Assembly: GCA_025153445.1 (NCBI GenBank)
Contig: JANZNS010000007.1
Location: 171,714-235,713, forward strand
DNA: 64,000 nt
DNA from: Marinobacter sp. BGYM27
GTDB lineage: Bacteria; Pseudomonadota; Gammaproteobacteria; Pseudomonadales; Oleiphilaceae
Direction: 5' to 3'
Both the position numbers and the translations under genes were made by a program. Under the pieces are notes generated by a model. The model ran no database searches. It was not told where the DNA came from and saw nothing but the letters and a program-made list of their open reading frames with translations. Shown piece by piece: positions 46,913 through 55,583 of the stretch (positions are counted from its first letter, which is position 1; every line of letters begins with the position of its first letter).

Positions 46913-47500
46913 ATGAACGATGCAAAAGCCAATATCCTCGCCGCTGCCTCCGCACTTTTTCTCGAAGGAGGCACCCGGGCGCTCAGTGTTCGCGAAATCG
47001 CCAAACGGGGCGGTGTTTCGACTATCGGGATCTACAGCTACTTTCAGGGTAAGCAGGGGATTCTGGATGCGCTTTATATCGAGGGGTTTCAATCGGTATC
47101 GCGGGCAATGGACGTGGAGACAGAGGGCCGGCCCCCGCGGGAAGCCGTGCTCGAAGCCTCACAGAACTATCTGGATAATGCGGAGCGCTACGAGGCCTAC
47201 TACAGCCTGATTTTCAGCGAACTTGACGGCAGCTATATGCCATCAGCCGAGGCCCGGGATGCCGGCGAGCACGCCTTTAACCAGCTGACCCGGCTTGTCG
47301 GGTCGCTGCTGCCAGCGTCAGCGACTCAAGCGGAAAAACAGGATGCGGCGATTCAGATCTGGTCTGTGGTGCATGGCTTCGTCAGCCTGAAGAATCATGC
47401 GGTTTCATTGCTGGCCGATATGTCAGCGTGGAAGCAACGCGCCATGAGGACAATTGAAACCCTGGTTGATTCGATCGAACAGTCTGGCTCAAACCGCTGA
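46913..47500 (+). CDS. TetR/AcrR-family transcriptional repressor
   Basis: A 195-residue regulator with its helix-turn-helix at about residues 6-52 (ALSVREIAKRGGVSTIGIYSYFQGKQG) and a C-terminal helical domain of the WHG type (QIWSVVHGFVSLKNH). The ATG at 46913 gives the typical N-terminus MNDAKANILAAA; the frame open from 46844 covers the operators. It is divergent from the oxidoreductase/DUF2855 pair, and the two 13-bp palindromes between them strongly suggest that it represses both directions. The inducer is unknown. Confidence 0.9.
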   Translation: MNDAKANILAAASALFLEGGTRALSVREIAKRGGVSTIGIYSYFQGKQGILDALYIEGFQSVSRAMDVETEGRPPREAVLEASQNYLDNAERYEAYYSLIFSELDGSYMPSAEARDAGEHAFNQLTRLVGSLLPASATQAEKQDAAIQIWSVVHGFVSLKNHAVSLLADMSAWKQRAMRTIETLVDSIEQSGSNR

Positions 47501-47543
47501 CCGGCGAACGTCAGGCGTCTATTTCCATCCGCAAACCCGAGAC

Positions 47544-47798
47544 TTACCTGACAAAGGCTGTCGGTTTCTCAAGCTCGGTGAAACCATCGGTAATGGTTTC
47601 GATTTTCTGTTCCAGTAACGCCTGAGCGTCGTACAGACCCCGGTTATAGAAATAGACACCCACTTCATCGCCAATAAAATCGAGCAGGAATTCAGCATCA
47701 AATTGTCTGATCTCCTGATCCAGCGACTGCTCAAAATAATCTTTCAGCTTTTGTACCAGCAGTGCCTTTTCGTCTTTTGTAAACGCTATAACCGACAT
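47544..47798 (-). CDS. DUF2164-family protein
   Basis: An 84-residue soluble protein matching DUF2164: a helical N-terminus (KDEKALLVQKLKDYFEQSLD), then the family core QEIRQFDAEFLLDFIGDEVGVYFYNRGLYDAQALLE. The function is unknown. The ATG at 47798 is better spaced from GGGGC than the GTG at 47804. It lies 36 bp downstream of the periplasmic binding protein gene on the same strand. Confidence 0.85.
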   Translation of the reverse strand: MSVIAFTKDEKALLVQKLKDYFEQSLDQEIRQFDAEFLLDFIGDEVGVYFYNRGLYDAQALLEQKIETITDGFTELEKPTAFVR

Positions 47799-47834
47799 AC
47801 TCACGCCCCTTTCCAGACAAACGCCAGACCAACG

Positions 47835-48590
47835 TTACTTCGGCGCCTCGTATTGCCCCATCATCAATCGATACCCTGTCGTTTGGTGATATGCGCGCAG
47901 TGCGCTATCAAACTCATCGACGAATGACTGGGGCACATCCAGGGCAAAAGCCAGATAAACCGGGCCGCCGCTAACGGGCTGATCTGACGTCGCCAGCTGC
48001 GACGCGATCCCCCGTTGCCGCGCTTCATACCAGCCCACTTCGCGGTTCACGATAAACGCGTCTACCCGGCCACGCATCAGAAGTTCAAGCCCGGCCGCTA
48101 CATTGGGCGCCGCAATCCGCTCAAAACCGGACGCCTCGCTAATCTCTCTGGAGTAACTGTAGCCGGCCGAAAGCCCTACCGTCATGCCATTAAGGCTTTC
48201 AACACCCTCGAACTGAACCGGATGGTCTGCCCGCGAGAAAATCACAGTTTCACTCAGCAGCAGCGGCTCGTTTGGGAAGCGCATCACCGCGTCACGCTCC
48301 GGCGATCGACCCGCCGCCAGCACCGCATCACGCTGCCCCCGCTCCACCAGGTAAAGTGCCCGGCGCCAGGGAACGAACTCCAGTGTCACCTCAACATCCA
48401 TCTGCGCCAGTACTGCGCTTGTCATCTCCCAAATCAGACCACCGGACACGCCATCATTAACCTTGATCAGCGGTGGCCAGGCTTCGGTCACAATACGAAG
48501 GGTCTGCGCTGACGCTGCTGACCCCAGACTGCACAACAGGAGAAGGCAGCCACCGATACATAATCGAGTAAGACGTACTGCCGCTTTCAT
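47835..48590 (-). CDS. Family-3 periplasmic solute-binding protein
   Basis: A 251-residue secreted protein with a signal peptide (about 1-28, ending SAQA) and the SBP_bac_3 fold: TLRIVTEAWPPLIKVNDG at the mature start, FVPWRRALYLVERGQRDAVLAAG, and SLNGMTVGLSAGYSYS. Such proteins bind amino acids or act as sensors. No ABC permease or ATPase is adjacent, so it may be a stand-alone, amino-acid-sensing or signalling-linked member. It resembles the orphan family members frequent in marine gammaproteobacteria. Confidence 0.88.
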   Translation of the reverse strand: MKAAVRLTRLCIGGCLLLLCSLGSAASAQTLRIVTEAWPPLIKVNDGVSGGLIWEMTSAVLAQMDVEVTLEFVPWRRALYLVERGQRDAVLAAGRSPERDAVMRFPNEPLLLSETVIFSRADHPVQFEGVESLNGMTVGLSAGYSYSREISEASGFERIAAPNVAAGLELLMRGRVDAFIVNREVGWYEARQRGIASQLATSDQPVSGGPVYLAFALDVPQSFVDEFDSALRAYHQTTGYRLMMGQYEAPK

Positions 48591-48656
48591 CTTCGCTCCA
48601 TTACCAGCCGCCCGTCTCCGGTCGTCGCCTGTCAGAGTGCGATCTTCAGAATTCGC

Positions 48657-49505
48657 TCAGGCTTTGCCTGTGGCCTTGTCAGACCCACTATAAGCCACCT
48701 GCGCATAGTTAACCGCTGCCACCAGCATAATGCCACCTACCATATTCCCCAGCAGGGTGGGCGTAAAAAACAGCGTGAAGAATTCTGTCATGCTGAAATC
48801 ACCCTGGAACACGCCATAAAGGGCCGCCACCGACCCCGCCACAATATGGGGAAAGTGCGCCAGCCCGATGACGTAGGTCACCAGAATAATCACACCTACC
48901 CGGGCTGTTTCGGCAAAGGGCATCAGCCACAACATCAGTGCCACCAGCCAACCCGCAAAAATCGCCCGCACAAACATGGTGCCGAATGGAAACTCATACT
49001 CCCGGGCCGCAATGGCACTGAGGGCGTCGTTAATCTTCGGATCAAGTACATCAAAATATGACAACGCGATGGCAAAGATTGCCGTTCCGATCATATTACA
49101 CAGCAACACCACCAGCCACAGCTTGAGCGTGCCTGCCACCGTCACCCACTTGCGAACCCGCAATACCTCGAGCACCGGTGTCAGCGTGTTTTCGGTAAAC
49201 AGTTGCTGGCGACCAAGAATGACAAACAGAAAGCCGATGGAATAACCAAAGCTGCTGATAATCGGTCGCCAGGTCGCCTCAGGGGTGTAGCTGTATAGCA
49301 ACGCCTGAGCCACCAGCGAGAACCCCATCGACAACCCGGCCGCCAGCGCAGACCAGCCCAGCCCCACCAGCGGTCGGCTCAGCTCGGACTCGGCTTCCCT
49401 GCGGATAGCCTCGTAAACTACCGCAGCACTTGGCGCCTCACGCTGGCGCGCATCCCGTTTCTCATTCGAGTTGAGATCATTTTCCCGGGGCGTTTTCTCT
49501 GTCAT
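48657..49505 (-). CDS. Formate/nitrite transporter (FNT)-family channel
   Basis: A 282-residue inner-membrane protein with six transmembrane helices after a charged N-terminal tail of about 45 residues. Family marks include LSMGFSLVAQALL, GRQQLFTENTLTPVLEVL, LCNMIGTAIFA and GLAHFPHIVAGSV. The long tail and sequence are closer to the YfdC-like branch than to FocA or NirC, so the transported anion is not clear. No formate or nitrite enzymes are adjacent. Confidence 0.88.
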   Translation of the reverse strand: MTEKTPRENDLNSNEKRDARQREAPSAAVVYEAIRREAESELSRPLVGLGWSALAAGLSMGFSLVAQALLYSYTPEATWRPIISSFGYSIGFLFVILGRQQLFTENTLTPVLEVLRVRKWVTVAGTLKLWLVVLLCNMIGTAIFAIALSYFDVLDPKINDALSAIAAREYEFPFGTMFVRAIFAGWLVALMLWLMPFAETARVGVIILVTYVIGLAHFPHIVAGSVAALYGVFQGDFSMTEFFTLFFTPTLLGNMVGGIMLVAAVNYAQVAYSGSDKATGKA

Positions 49506-49696
49506 GGCGATGTCCGTTTGAAGTTTTCTATCAGGTGGCCCGTTCGGCCTTCACTTGGCACAGGTTATGCCGGACCTGCGCATCATGGCTAGCAAAGGCT
49601 GCGACGCATGCCGATGTCACACTATCGAATCATGACAGGTCGAAACGCTATTTGAGCAGTCTATGAGTGCGATAGCTACGAAATAGCCACATTGGG

Positions 49697-49726
49697 TTGT
49701 GACTTTAACTGGTTAATTTCTATACT
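49697..49726 (+). promoter_or_regulatory. Sigma-70-type promoter of the cyclopropane synthase gene
   Basis: TTGTGA (49697) and TATACT (49721) are separated by 18 bp, about 75 bp upstream of the ATG at 49801. Confidence 0.55.
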
Positions 49727-49800
49727 GTTAAAAACGCCGTCCGAAGATGAGGTTCCGGGCGGGGAGTCGGCTAAAGATCGACACCGCAGGGAGAGTACGA

Positions 49801-51129
49801 ATGGCTTACCAGAACAGTCCATCGAGCGACGATGCTCCGACGGCAGATCTGCCAGGGTCTCGTCAAAGTAACGCGCTATCCATTCCCCTTTCGGAGCATG
49901 ATGTCAGCAGGGCATCCAATGCCTTCGAGCGCATGTTACTGCGCAAGCTGCTCAAGCTTGCCGGAAGTCCGCCCTTACGGTTTGAACTCTGGGATGGCGC
50001 TTCGGTCAAGCTGGAAAATCAGCTGACGCAGTTCACGCTCACCCTGCGTGATCCCAAGGCCCTGATGCAACTGCTGGCGAATCCCAATCTCGCCTTTGGC
50101 GACCTTTACAGCAGTGGCAGGCTGGAAGTAACAGGTGATCTGCCAGAACTGATGATACTGCTTTATCGCTCAACACATAGCGCACGCGATAACTGGCCAC
50201 GCTGGCTGGAACGGCTGTGGGCCAATCATGCACCCCGCTCCACCGGCCTTAGCGAAGCCCGTGAGAACATTCACCACCACTATGATCTCGGGAATGAGTT
50301 TTACCAGATGTGGCTCGACACCGAAGCCATGCAATATACCTGCGCCTACTATGAGTCCGATGACCTGACGCTGGAGCAGGCCCAGCTCGCCAAACTCGAG
50401 CACGTCTGCCGAAAGCTCCGCCTGAAGCCGGGCCAAACAGTAGTCGAAGCAGGTTGCGGTTGGGGCGGGCTGGCGCGTTATATGGCGCGTCATTACGGCG
50501 TTAAAGTGCACGCCTACAACATTTCCCGGGAGCAACTGGCCTACGCCCGTGCCGAAGCCAAGCGCCAGCAGCTTGATCACCTGATTGACTATATCGAAGA
50601 CGACTACCGCAATATCAGCGGCCAGTACGATGCCTTTGTGTCCGTCGGTATGCTGGAGCACGTGGGCAAGAGCCATTACGCCGACATGTCTGACGTTATC
50701 AGTCGTGCACTGAAGCCTGAAGGTTTGGCACTACTGCACAGTATTGGCCGCAACCGGCCGATGCAGATGAATGCCTGGATTGAGAAACGCATCTTCCCCG
50801 GCGCCTACCCCCCCAGCATCGCCGAGTTCATGACCCTGTGTGAAAATGGCGGCTTCTCAGTGCTGGATGTCGAAAACCTGCGATTGCATTACGCCCACAC
50901 CCTCGAAGACTGGCTTAAACGCTTCGAAGCCCACAGCGCTGAGGTATCCGCGATGTACGACGAACACTTTACCCGGGCGTGGCGGATGTATCTGGCGGGC
51001 TCCATCGCTGCTTTTCACGCCAGTTCACTGCAGCTGTTTCAGGTGGTGTTTGCTCACGGCGAGAACAACAGTGTCCCGCGTAACCGCAAACACCTCTACG
51101 ACAAGCCGGCCGCACCGGAGGCGCTGTGA
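49801..51129 (+). CDS. Cyclopropane-fatty-acyl-phospholipid synthase-family methyltransferase
   Basis: A 442-residue SAM-dependent enzyme that methylates or cyclopropanates the double bond of phospholipid acyl chains. Motif I is VVEAGCGWGGLARYMARHYG; NISREQLAYARAEAK and VSVGMLEHVGKSHYADM are CFA-synthase signatures, as is HHHYDLGNEFYQMWLD earlier, with YTCAYY. The ATG at 49801 has GGGAGAG upstream. One base separates its stop from the start of a geranylgeranyl-reductase-like flavoprotein gene, so the two are coupled. That partner makes a modified branched or reduced acyl product a possibility besides the plain cyclopropane. Confidence 0.9.
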   Translation: MAYQNSPSSDDAPTADLPGSRQSNALSIPLSEHDVSRASNAFERMLLRKLLKLAGSPPLRFELWDGASVKLENQLTQFTLTLRDPKALMQLLANPNLAFGDLYSSGRLEVTGDLPELMILLYRSTHSARDNWPRWLERLWANHAPRSTGLSEARENIHHHYDLGNEFYQMWLDTEAMQYTCAYYESDDLTLEQAQLAKLEHVCRKLRLKPGQTVVEAGCGWGGLARYMARHYGVKVHAYNISREQLAYARAEAKRQQLDHLIDYIEDDYRNISGQYDAFVSVGMLEHVGKSHYADMSDVISRALKPEGLALLHSIGRNRPMQMNAWIEKRIFPGAYPPSIAEFMTLCENGGFSVLDVENLRLHYAHTLEDWLKRFEAHSAEVSAMYDEHFTRAWRMYLAGSIAAFHASSLQLFQVVFAHGENNSVPRNRKHLYDKPAAPEAL

Positions 51130-51130
51130 C

Positions 51131-52270
51131 ATGCAACAGACTGACAATCACTATGATCTGATTATCGTTGGCGGTGGACCGGCGGGGGCCACCCTGGCCT
51201 GGGGGCTCAGAAACAGCGGCAAACGGATTCTGATTATCGACAAGGCACGCTTTCCGAGAGACAAAACCTGTGCCGGCTGGGTTACACCCGCAGTGATCGA
51301 GAGTCTCGGCCTTGATATCGAGGACTATCGCAAAGACCGGATACTGCAACCGATCACCGGCTTTCGTATTGGCATGATGGGCCAACCCGCCGTGGACAAT
51401 AACCATGGCACGTCGCCTGTCAGCTACGGCATTCGCCGTTGCGAGTTTGACGACTACTTGCTCAGCCGGGTTGACGTGGACAAGGTGCTCGACACCCCGG
51501 TGAAAACCATAACCCGTGATGGCGATAACTGGACGATCAACGGGCAATGGCAAGCCCCGCTGCTGGTGGGCGCCGGCGGGCATTTCTGCCCGGTTGCGCG
51601 CGAGCTCGGCGAAGGCCCCGGCTCTCACGAAACCGCCGTCACCGCCAAGGAAATCGAATTTGAAATGACCGATGCCCAGGCTTCTCTCTGCCGGGCTCAG
51701 GGCGAGCAACCGGAGTTGTGGTTTTGCCGTGACCTGAAAGGTTATGCCTGGGTATTCCGCAAAGGCAATTTCCTCAACATCGGACTGGGCCGCGAAGACA
51801 ACCACAAGCTCAGCGACCATCTCAATGCTTTTGTCGACGACATGAAACAACAGGGCCGTATTCCTGACGATCTTCCCGGCCGATTCAAGGGTCACGCTTA
51901 TCTGCTCTATGCTCACGCCGACCGGCAGTTGGTGGACGATGGCATTATGCTGATCGGCGATGCCGCCGGGCTCGCCTACACCCAGAGCGGCGAAGGTATC
52001 CGCCCGGCCATAGAATCCGCACTGCTGGCTGCCGGGACGATTCGTCGGGCACCGGACTTCAGCGCCCAGAATCTCCAGCGCTACGGCGAGGCCATTGCAG
52101 ACAGGTTTGGCCGCAGGGCTCTTGATCATGGTAACGGCTGGCAGCTACCCGATTGGGTCAAATCCTCAGTTGCCAGCGGCCTGATGCGCTCACACTGGTT
52201 TACCCGCAAAGTGGTCACTGAAAAGTGGTTTCTGCATACCGATGTGCCGGCGCTAAAAGCCGCGGTGTGA
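51131..52270 (+). CDS. Geranylgeranyl-reductase-like FAD oxidoreductase
   Basis: A 379-residue flavoprotein with the FAD motif VGGGPAGATLAWGLRNSGKR (from residue 13), RFPRDKTCAGWVTPAV and the late LIGDAAGLAYTQSGEGIRPAIESALLAA. This pattern is that of the geranylgeranyl-reductase family, which reduces or oxidises lipid double bonds. The ATG at 51131 lies one base after the cyclopropane synthase stop. The close coupling suggests action on the same lipid, before or after methyl transfer; this is inference. Confidence 0.85.
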   Translation: MQQTDNHYDLIIVGGGPAGATLAWGLRNSGKRILIIDKARFPRDKTCAGWVTPAVIESLGLDIEDYRKDRILQPITGFRIGMMGQPAVDNNHGTSPVSYGIRRCEFDDYLLSRVDVDKVLDTPVKTITRDGDNWTINGQWQAPLLVGAGGHFCPVARELGEGPGSHETAVTAKEIEFEMTDAQASLCRAQGEQPELWFCRDLKGYAWVFRKGNFLNIGLGREDNHKLSDHLNAFVDDMKQQGRIPDDLPGRFKGHAYLLYAHADRQLVDDGIMLIGDAAGLAYTQSGEGIRPAIESALLAAGTIRRAPDFSAQNLQRYGEAIADRFGRRALDHGNGWQLPDWVKSSVASGLMRSHWFTRKVVTEKWFLHTDVPALKAAV

Positions 52271-52298
52271 TCCGGGCACTGAAACAGCAGGAATTGAA

Positions 52299-52328
52299 CG
52301 GAAAAGGCGCTTCCCGGCTCCTTTTCCG
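52299..52328 (+). terminator. Hairpin after the reductase gene
   Basis: A perfect 9-bp stem (CGGAAAAGG/CCTTTTCCG) with a 12-base loop lies 29 bp past the stop. There is no T-run after it, so termination is uncertain. Confidence 0.45.
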
Positions 52329-52372
52329 TATCAACGACTTACGTACAGATACTCGCGCGTTCCAGCGCAGTT

Positions 52373-54103
52373 CTATTCTGTCGCCGTATCGGCTTCGCCA
52401 GCCAGCTCGGTGACCGCAATGCGGTAGAGAGTGGTTGAACCGCTGACTTCGTTCCCCACCGCCAGCAATGGCTCACCCGTCGGGCTTTTATCAGCGGCGA
52501 TGAAGTACAAACCTTCCGGCCCCAGATCCCCTGCCATATCGCTCAGCAGATCAGTTTCGCTGGCGCCGAAATCACGGTTGTTGATGTATTGAACAAAGAC
52601 CGGGGAGACGGGATCGGTGATGTCATACACCATAATGCCACCAACCCGTTCAAGACCGATGAACGCAAACGTCTGGTCTTCGATCTGCCCTAATACCAGC
52701 CCTTCCGGTTCAGGCCCCTTGTCGTCGGAGCGACTGTCAAAGCTGTCGTTTTCGTCGTTGGTGCTGTTGAAGTTATCGGGAATTTTTTCGGCAGTAATGC
52801 GCTCGAAATCCGATCCACTGTCAAAAACCTGGGCACCATCATCCGACCAGATGGAAAATGACCGGGCGCCATAGGCATACAGTGTGTCGTATTCACAGTC
52901 CGCTTCGATATCGGTTGTCACCGATGAGGGGTCACACCCGTTACTGACTCCCAGTGTCGCCGTGACACGCAAGCGACCCAATTCATGGTCTTCCTGCAAA
53001 TCGGGTAAGGCGGCAAAGCTGCCAGCTTTGAGTGTCAGATGCTTGACCCGAAACTCTTCTGTAAAGCCGTCGTAATCGCGGGAATCGCCTTCATTGGCAG
53101 TCACATAGTAGGTCTTGCCCGCTACGCTGTAGCTGTAGATTGAATCTGGCTGGTACATCCCCAGCACAGGCCAGTTCGCAATATGAATGGCACCGTCCTT
53201 GTCTGAGGCGTTCAGGTCACGGTCACTCGGATCCAGCTCATTGCCGGCCAGCATATGATCCTTGTACCCCAGCGGCAGAACCTGTGTGATGGTATCGGTC
53301 GCCAGATCCAGCACGGCTACCGCGTTATTCTCCTGCAGGGTCACCCAGGCTTGAGAGCCGTCTGGCGCGACCGCGATATACTCCGGTTCAAAGTCTTCAG
53401 CCGCACTGGCGCCCGGTCCGAAGATCCGGATGCCGTTAGCACGCAACTGCGTCTCCTGACCGTTGTATGCCGTAAAGTCAGCCGTTTTTACCGTGGCACC
53501 TGCAACACCGGCAGACAGATCAATCACGCTGACGGAGCCTTGCGGATCAACCGTGTAGTCGGAATTGGGCTCACCTTCATTGGCCACCAGCACCTTGTTG
53601 CCATCCGGCGTAAAGACCACCATATCCGGCAGCGCGCCCACTTCAACTTCGCCCACTTTCTGCAGGTCTGTGAGGTTATAAAAAACGACCTTGCCGTTGG
53701 CCTGCTTGACGTTAGCTTCGATGGCGACCGCAACCAGATTACCCTGCACCGCAACGCTGTTTGCCGAGCCACCCTCAATGCTTGCATCAATGGTGCTCAT
53801 TTTTGACAGTGCGGCGGGATCTTTCATGTCCAGCACATCGACAGACACATTCGCGGCATTAATCACAAACAGTCGATGATTGACCGGATCGTACGAGACA
53901 ATCTCCGCAGCCGAATCTCCACCCGCGACCAGCCCTGTGCGATAGCTGCTCAGCACTGACAGCTCGATACCCACCGAACGGTGTGCTTCAGTCGCGGGCA
54001 AAGTTGAACCACCGCCCGGTGCATCGTCGCTACTGTCATTACAAGCGGTCAGAGCAAAAGTTGCAGCAGCAATTGCCAGGGAAAATAACGTCCGTTTCAT
54101 CAT
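52373..54103 (-). CDS. Choice-of-anchor-I beta-propeller lipoprotein
   Basis: A 576-residue outer-surface or periplasmic lipoprotein. The lipobox ALTAC puts the lipidated cysteine at C21, followed by an acidic/Gly linker. The rest is a beta-propeller of YVTN-like repeats (VAVQGNLVAVAIE, VVFTPDGNKVLVANEGEPNSDY, YIAVAPDGSQAWVTLQENNA) with EGDSRDYDGFTEEFRV and the late GPEPEGLVLGQI, typical of the choice-of-anchor-I family, sometimes annotated as alkaline-phosphatase-like. A Pho-box-like repeat lies upstream, supporting a phosphate-starvation role. No catalytic residues can be named. Confidence 0.85.
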   Translation of the reverse strand: MMKRTLFSLAIAAATFALTACNDSSDDAPGGGSTLPATEAHRSVGIELSVLSSYRTGLVAGGDSAAEIVSYDPVNHRLFVINAANVSVDVLDMKDPAALSKMSTIDASIEGGSANSVAVQGNLVAVAIEANVKQANGKVVFYNLTDLQKVGEVEVGALPDMVVFTPDGNKVLVANEGEPNSDYTVDPQGSVSVIDLSAGVAGATVKTADFTAYNGQETQLRANGIRIFGPGASAAEDFEPEYIAVAPDGSQAWVTLQENNAVAVLDLATDTITQVLPLGYKDHMLAGNELDPSDRDLNASDKDGAIHIANWPVLGMYQPDSIYSYSVAGKTYYVTANEGDSRDYDGFTEEFRVKHLTLKAGSFAALPDLQEDHELGRLRVTATLGVSNGCDPSSVTTDIEADCEYDTLYAYGARSFSIWSDDGAQVFDSGSDFERITAEKIPDNFNSTNDENDSFDSRSDDKGPEPEGLVLGQIEDQTFAFIGLERVGGIMVYDITDPVSPVFVQYINNRDFGASETDLLSDMAGDLGPEGLYFIAADKSPTGEPLLAVGNEVSGSTTLYRIAVTELAGEADTATE

Positions 54104-54182
54104 TACGATAATGCCTCGTCTGAAAGAAGGTAAGCGCCAACAAAGTGCTCACAGGACGCTATAGACGACAGGTTTCAGTATC

Positions 54183-54202
54183 GTGACAACCAAGTGACAC
54201 AC
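54183..54202 (-). promoter_or_regulatory. Pho-box-like direct repeat upstream of the choice-of-anchor-I gene
   Basis: On the minus strand GTGTCACTTGGTTGTCAC holds two TGTCAC units 11 bp apart, the repeat length of PhoB sites (consensus CTGTCAT-N4-CTGTCAT). A TATAG string follows about 17 bp further on. It lies about 80 bp before the start codon. Confidence 0.6.
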
Positions 54203-54228
54203 AGACAAAACGTGACACGGACAATTAA

Positions 54229-54261
54229 AAAAGCCACCGCCGGGCGCCCGGGGTGGCTTTT
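54229..54261. terminator. Terminator of dps
   Basis: An AAAAGCCACC/GGTGGCTTTT stem with a GC-rich loop is followed on the minus strand by a T-rich run, about 80 bp past the dps stop. Its symmetry would also work on the plus strand. Confidence 0.85.
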
Positions 54262-54340
54262 ATGTGTTTCAGTGCTCAGGAGTCGCTCAACAGAAGCCCA
54301 AATTGCTTATCACCGCCGAGCGGCTATCACCCTTGAGACG

Positions 54341-54814
54341 TTACTCGCCGAGGTAACTGCGATACATCCAGACTGTTTTTTCCTGCTGGGAGATGTAATC
54401 GCTCATCAGCGCTACCGTCCCCTCATCCTGGGCCTCTCCAGCTGTGTTCAGAATTTCCCGCTGCTTCTTGATCAGCTTGGCAAAACTTTCGACGATATGC
54501 TCCACAGCAGTCTTGCCGTCGCTGACGTCCTTCCGCTCTTCCACATCAGAGCGCTCAATGTAAGTGCTGTAGGCGTGAGCAGGGCGATGGCCCAGTGTCA
54601 GGATGCGCTCAGCCACTTCGTCAATTTTCAGCAGCAAGTCGTCGTACTGTTCTTCAAACTTCACATGCAGCTCGAAAAAATTGGAGCCCTTGATGTTCCA
54701 GTGATAACCGCGAACATTCATGTAAAAAATCTGGTAGTTCGCCAGAAGATCGTTGAGATCATTCGCCAATTGCTGTGTTTTGCCGGTGTCCAGGCCAATC
54801 AGATTGGTGCTCAT
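54341..54814 (-). CDS. dps: Dps-family DNA-protecting mini-ferritin
   Basis: A 157-residue protein forming a dodecameric shell that stores iron and shields DNA from peroxide. The Dps ferroxidase signature is NVRGYHWNIKG with the His at about residue 38, then FFELHVKFEEQYDDLLLKIDEVAERI with the acidic ligands. AAAGGAG precedes the ATG at 54814. The upstream region (54815-55090) is AT-rich and carries a Fur box nearer the next gene. Confidence 0.95.
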   Translation of the reverse strand: MSTNLIGLDTGKTQQLANDLNDLLANYQIFYMNVRGYHWNIKGSNFFELHVKFEEQYDDLLLKIDEVAERILTLGHRPAHAYSTYIERSDVEERKDVSDGKTAVEHIVESFAKLIKKQREILNTAGEAQDEGTVALMSDYISQQEKTVWMYRSYLGE

Positions 54815-55005
54815 ACGTTTACTCCTTTAGACGCTCACCGATAAGTGAACTTTAAATTATCTTGAAGGAAATCTTAGGATTAACAGCGATAAAAACATAA
54901 TTTATTGTCAACATAATTCCAATAGCAAAACCCTATCCTGAGACCGTGCATCCAGATTTTTTTAAAATAGCCTGAAGCTATAGATTCAAAACAATCAATA
55001 AATTT

Positions 55006-55024
55006 AAAAATGATTCTCATTCAC
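55006..55024. promoter_or_regulatory. Fur box upstream of the DUF2061 gene
   Basis: AAAAATGATTCTCATTCAC agrees with the 19-bp Fur consensus GATAATGATAATCATTATC at 13 positions, including the AATGAT and TCATT blocks. It lies about 67 bp before the DUF2061 start and could also influence dps, which is transcribed in the opposite direction. Confidence 0.6.
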
Positions 55025-55090
55025 TATCTAATGACTCTCAAGGTTTAACCGCAATCTGCGACCGCTATCATCATTAACCCGGGGAGTCTC

Positions 55091-55381
55091 ATGAGCGTAC
55101 TAAGTCACTTTATCCATAACCACGGCAATGGGATGGATCAATCGCTACTGAAAACGATCACATTTGCCATTACCCACTTTACGGTCGCGTTTACTGTCGC
55201 ATACCTGCTCACCGGCGACATCATTGTGGGTAGTTTGATAGCAATGGTTGAACCAGCCATTAACACCGTCGCCTATTTCTTCCACGAGAAATTGTGGTCA
55301 CGCCAAGCCCGTCGGACACAAGCTTCCACTGGCATAGCCACCGAAAACAGCTCATTTCAGAGGCGATCTGACTGCGCCTGA
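55091..55381 (+). CDS. DUF2061-family membrane protein
   Basis: A 96-residue protein with two transmembrane helices matching DUF2061: LLKTITFAITHFTVAFTVAY then YLLTGDIIVGSLIAMVEP and the conserved NTVAYFFHEKLW. The function is unknown. GGGGAG precedes the ATG. A Fur box upstream suggests iron control, and its place next to dps and the haem-uptake operon fits that. A GC-rich hairpin (about 55399-55424) may end the transcript. Confidence 0.82.
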   Translation: MSVLSHFIHNHGNGMDQSLLKTITFAITHFTVAFTVAYLLTGDIIVGSLIAMVEPAINTVAYFFHEKLWSRQARRTQASTGIATENSSFQRRSDCA

Positions 55382-55513
55382 CCAGCTTACCTAACCTCCT
55401 GCCGAGCAGCCCGGCGCTCGGGCAGGACGGCCATTTCGGCGTGGTAACTCGCCTCTGCCTGCGCTCTCACCTTTTTAAGATCCACCCTCGCCCTGCATCA
55501 GTCTGTTGTCATA

Positions 55514-55549
55514 GTTGACACACTCACCAATCTTAATGATAATCGTTCG
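55514..55549 (+). promoter_or_regulatory. Haem-uptake operon promoter with overlapping Fur box
   Basis: TTGACA (55514) and GATAAT (55537) are exactly 17 bp apart, a near-consensus sigma-70 promoter. The -10 lies within CTTAATGATAATCGTTCGC (55531-55549), which matches the Fur consensus at 14 of 19 positions including AATGATAATC. Iron-loaded Fur bound here would block RNA polymerase. Confidence 0.8.
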
Positions 55550-55583
55550 CATTATTGTTAGCATTTATTAGCAGGATCCCCCT

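Noticed and set aside
50969..52129. 386-codon minus-strand open frame opposite the lipid genes
   Set aside because: It is antisense to two well-supported coupled genes; its product has no recognisable motif.
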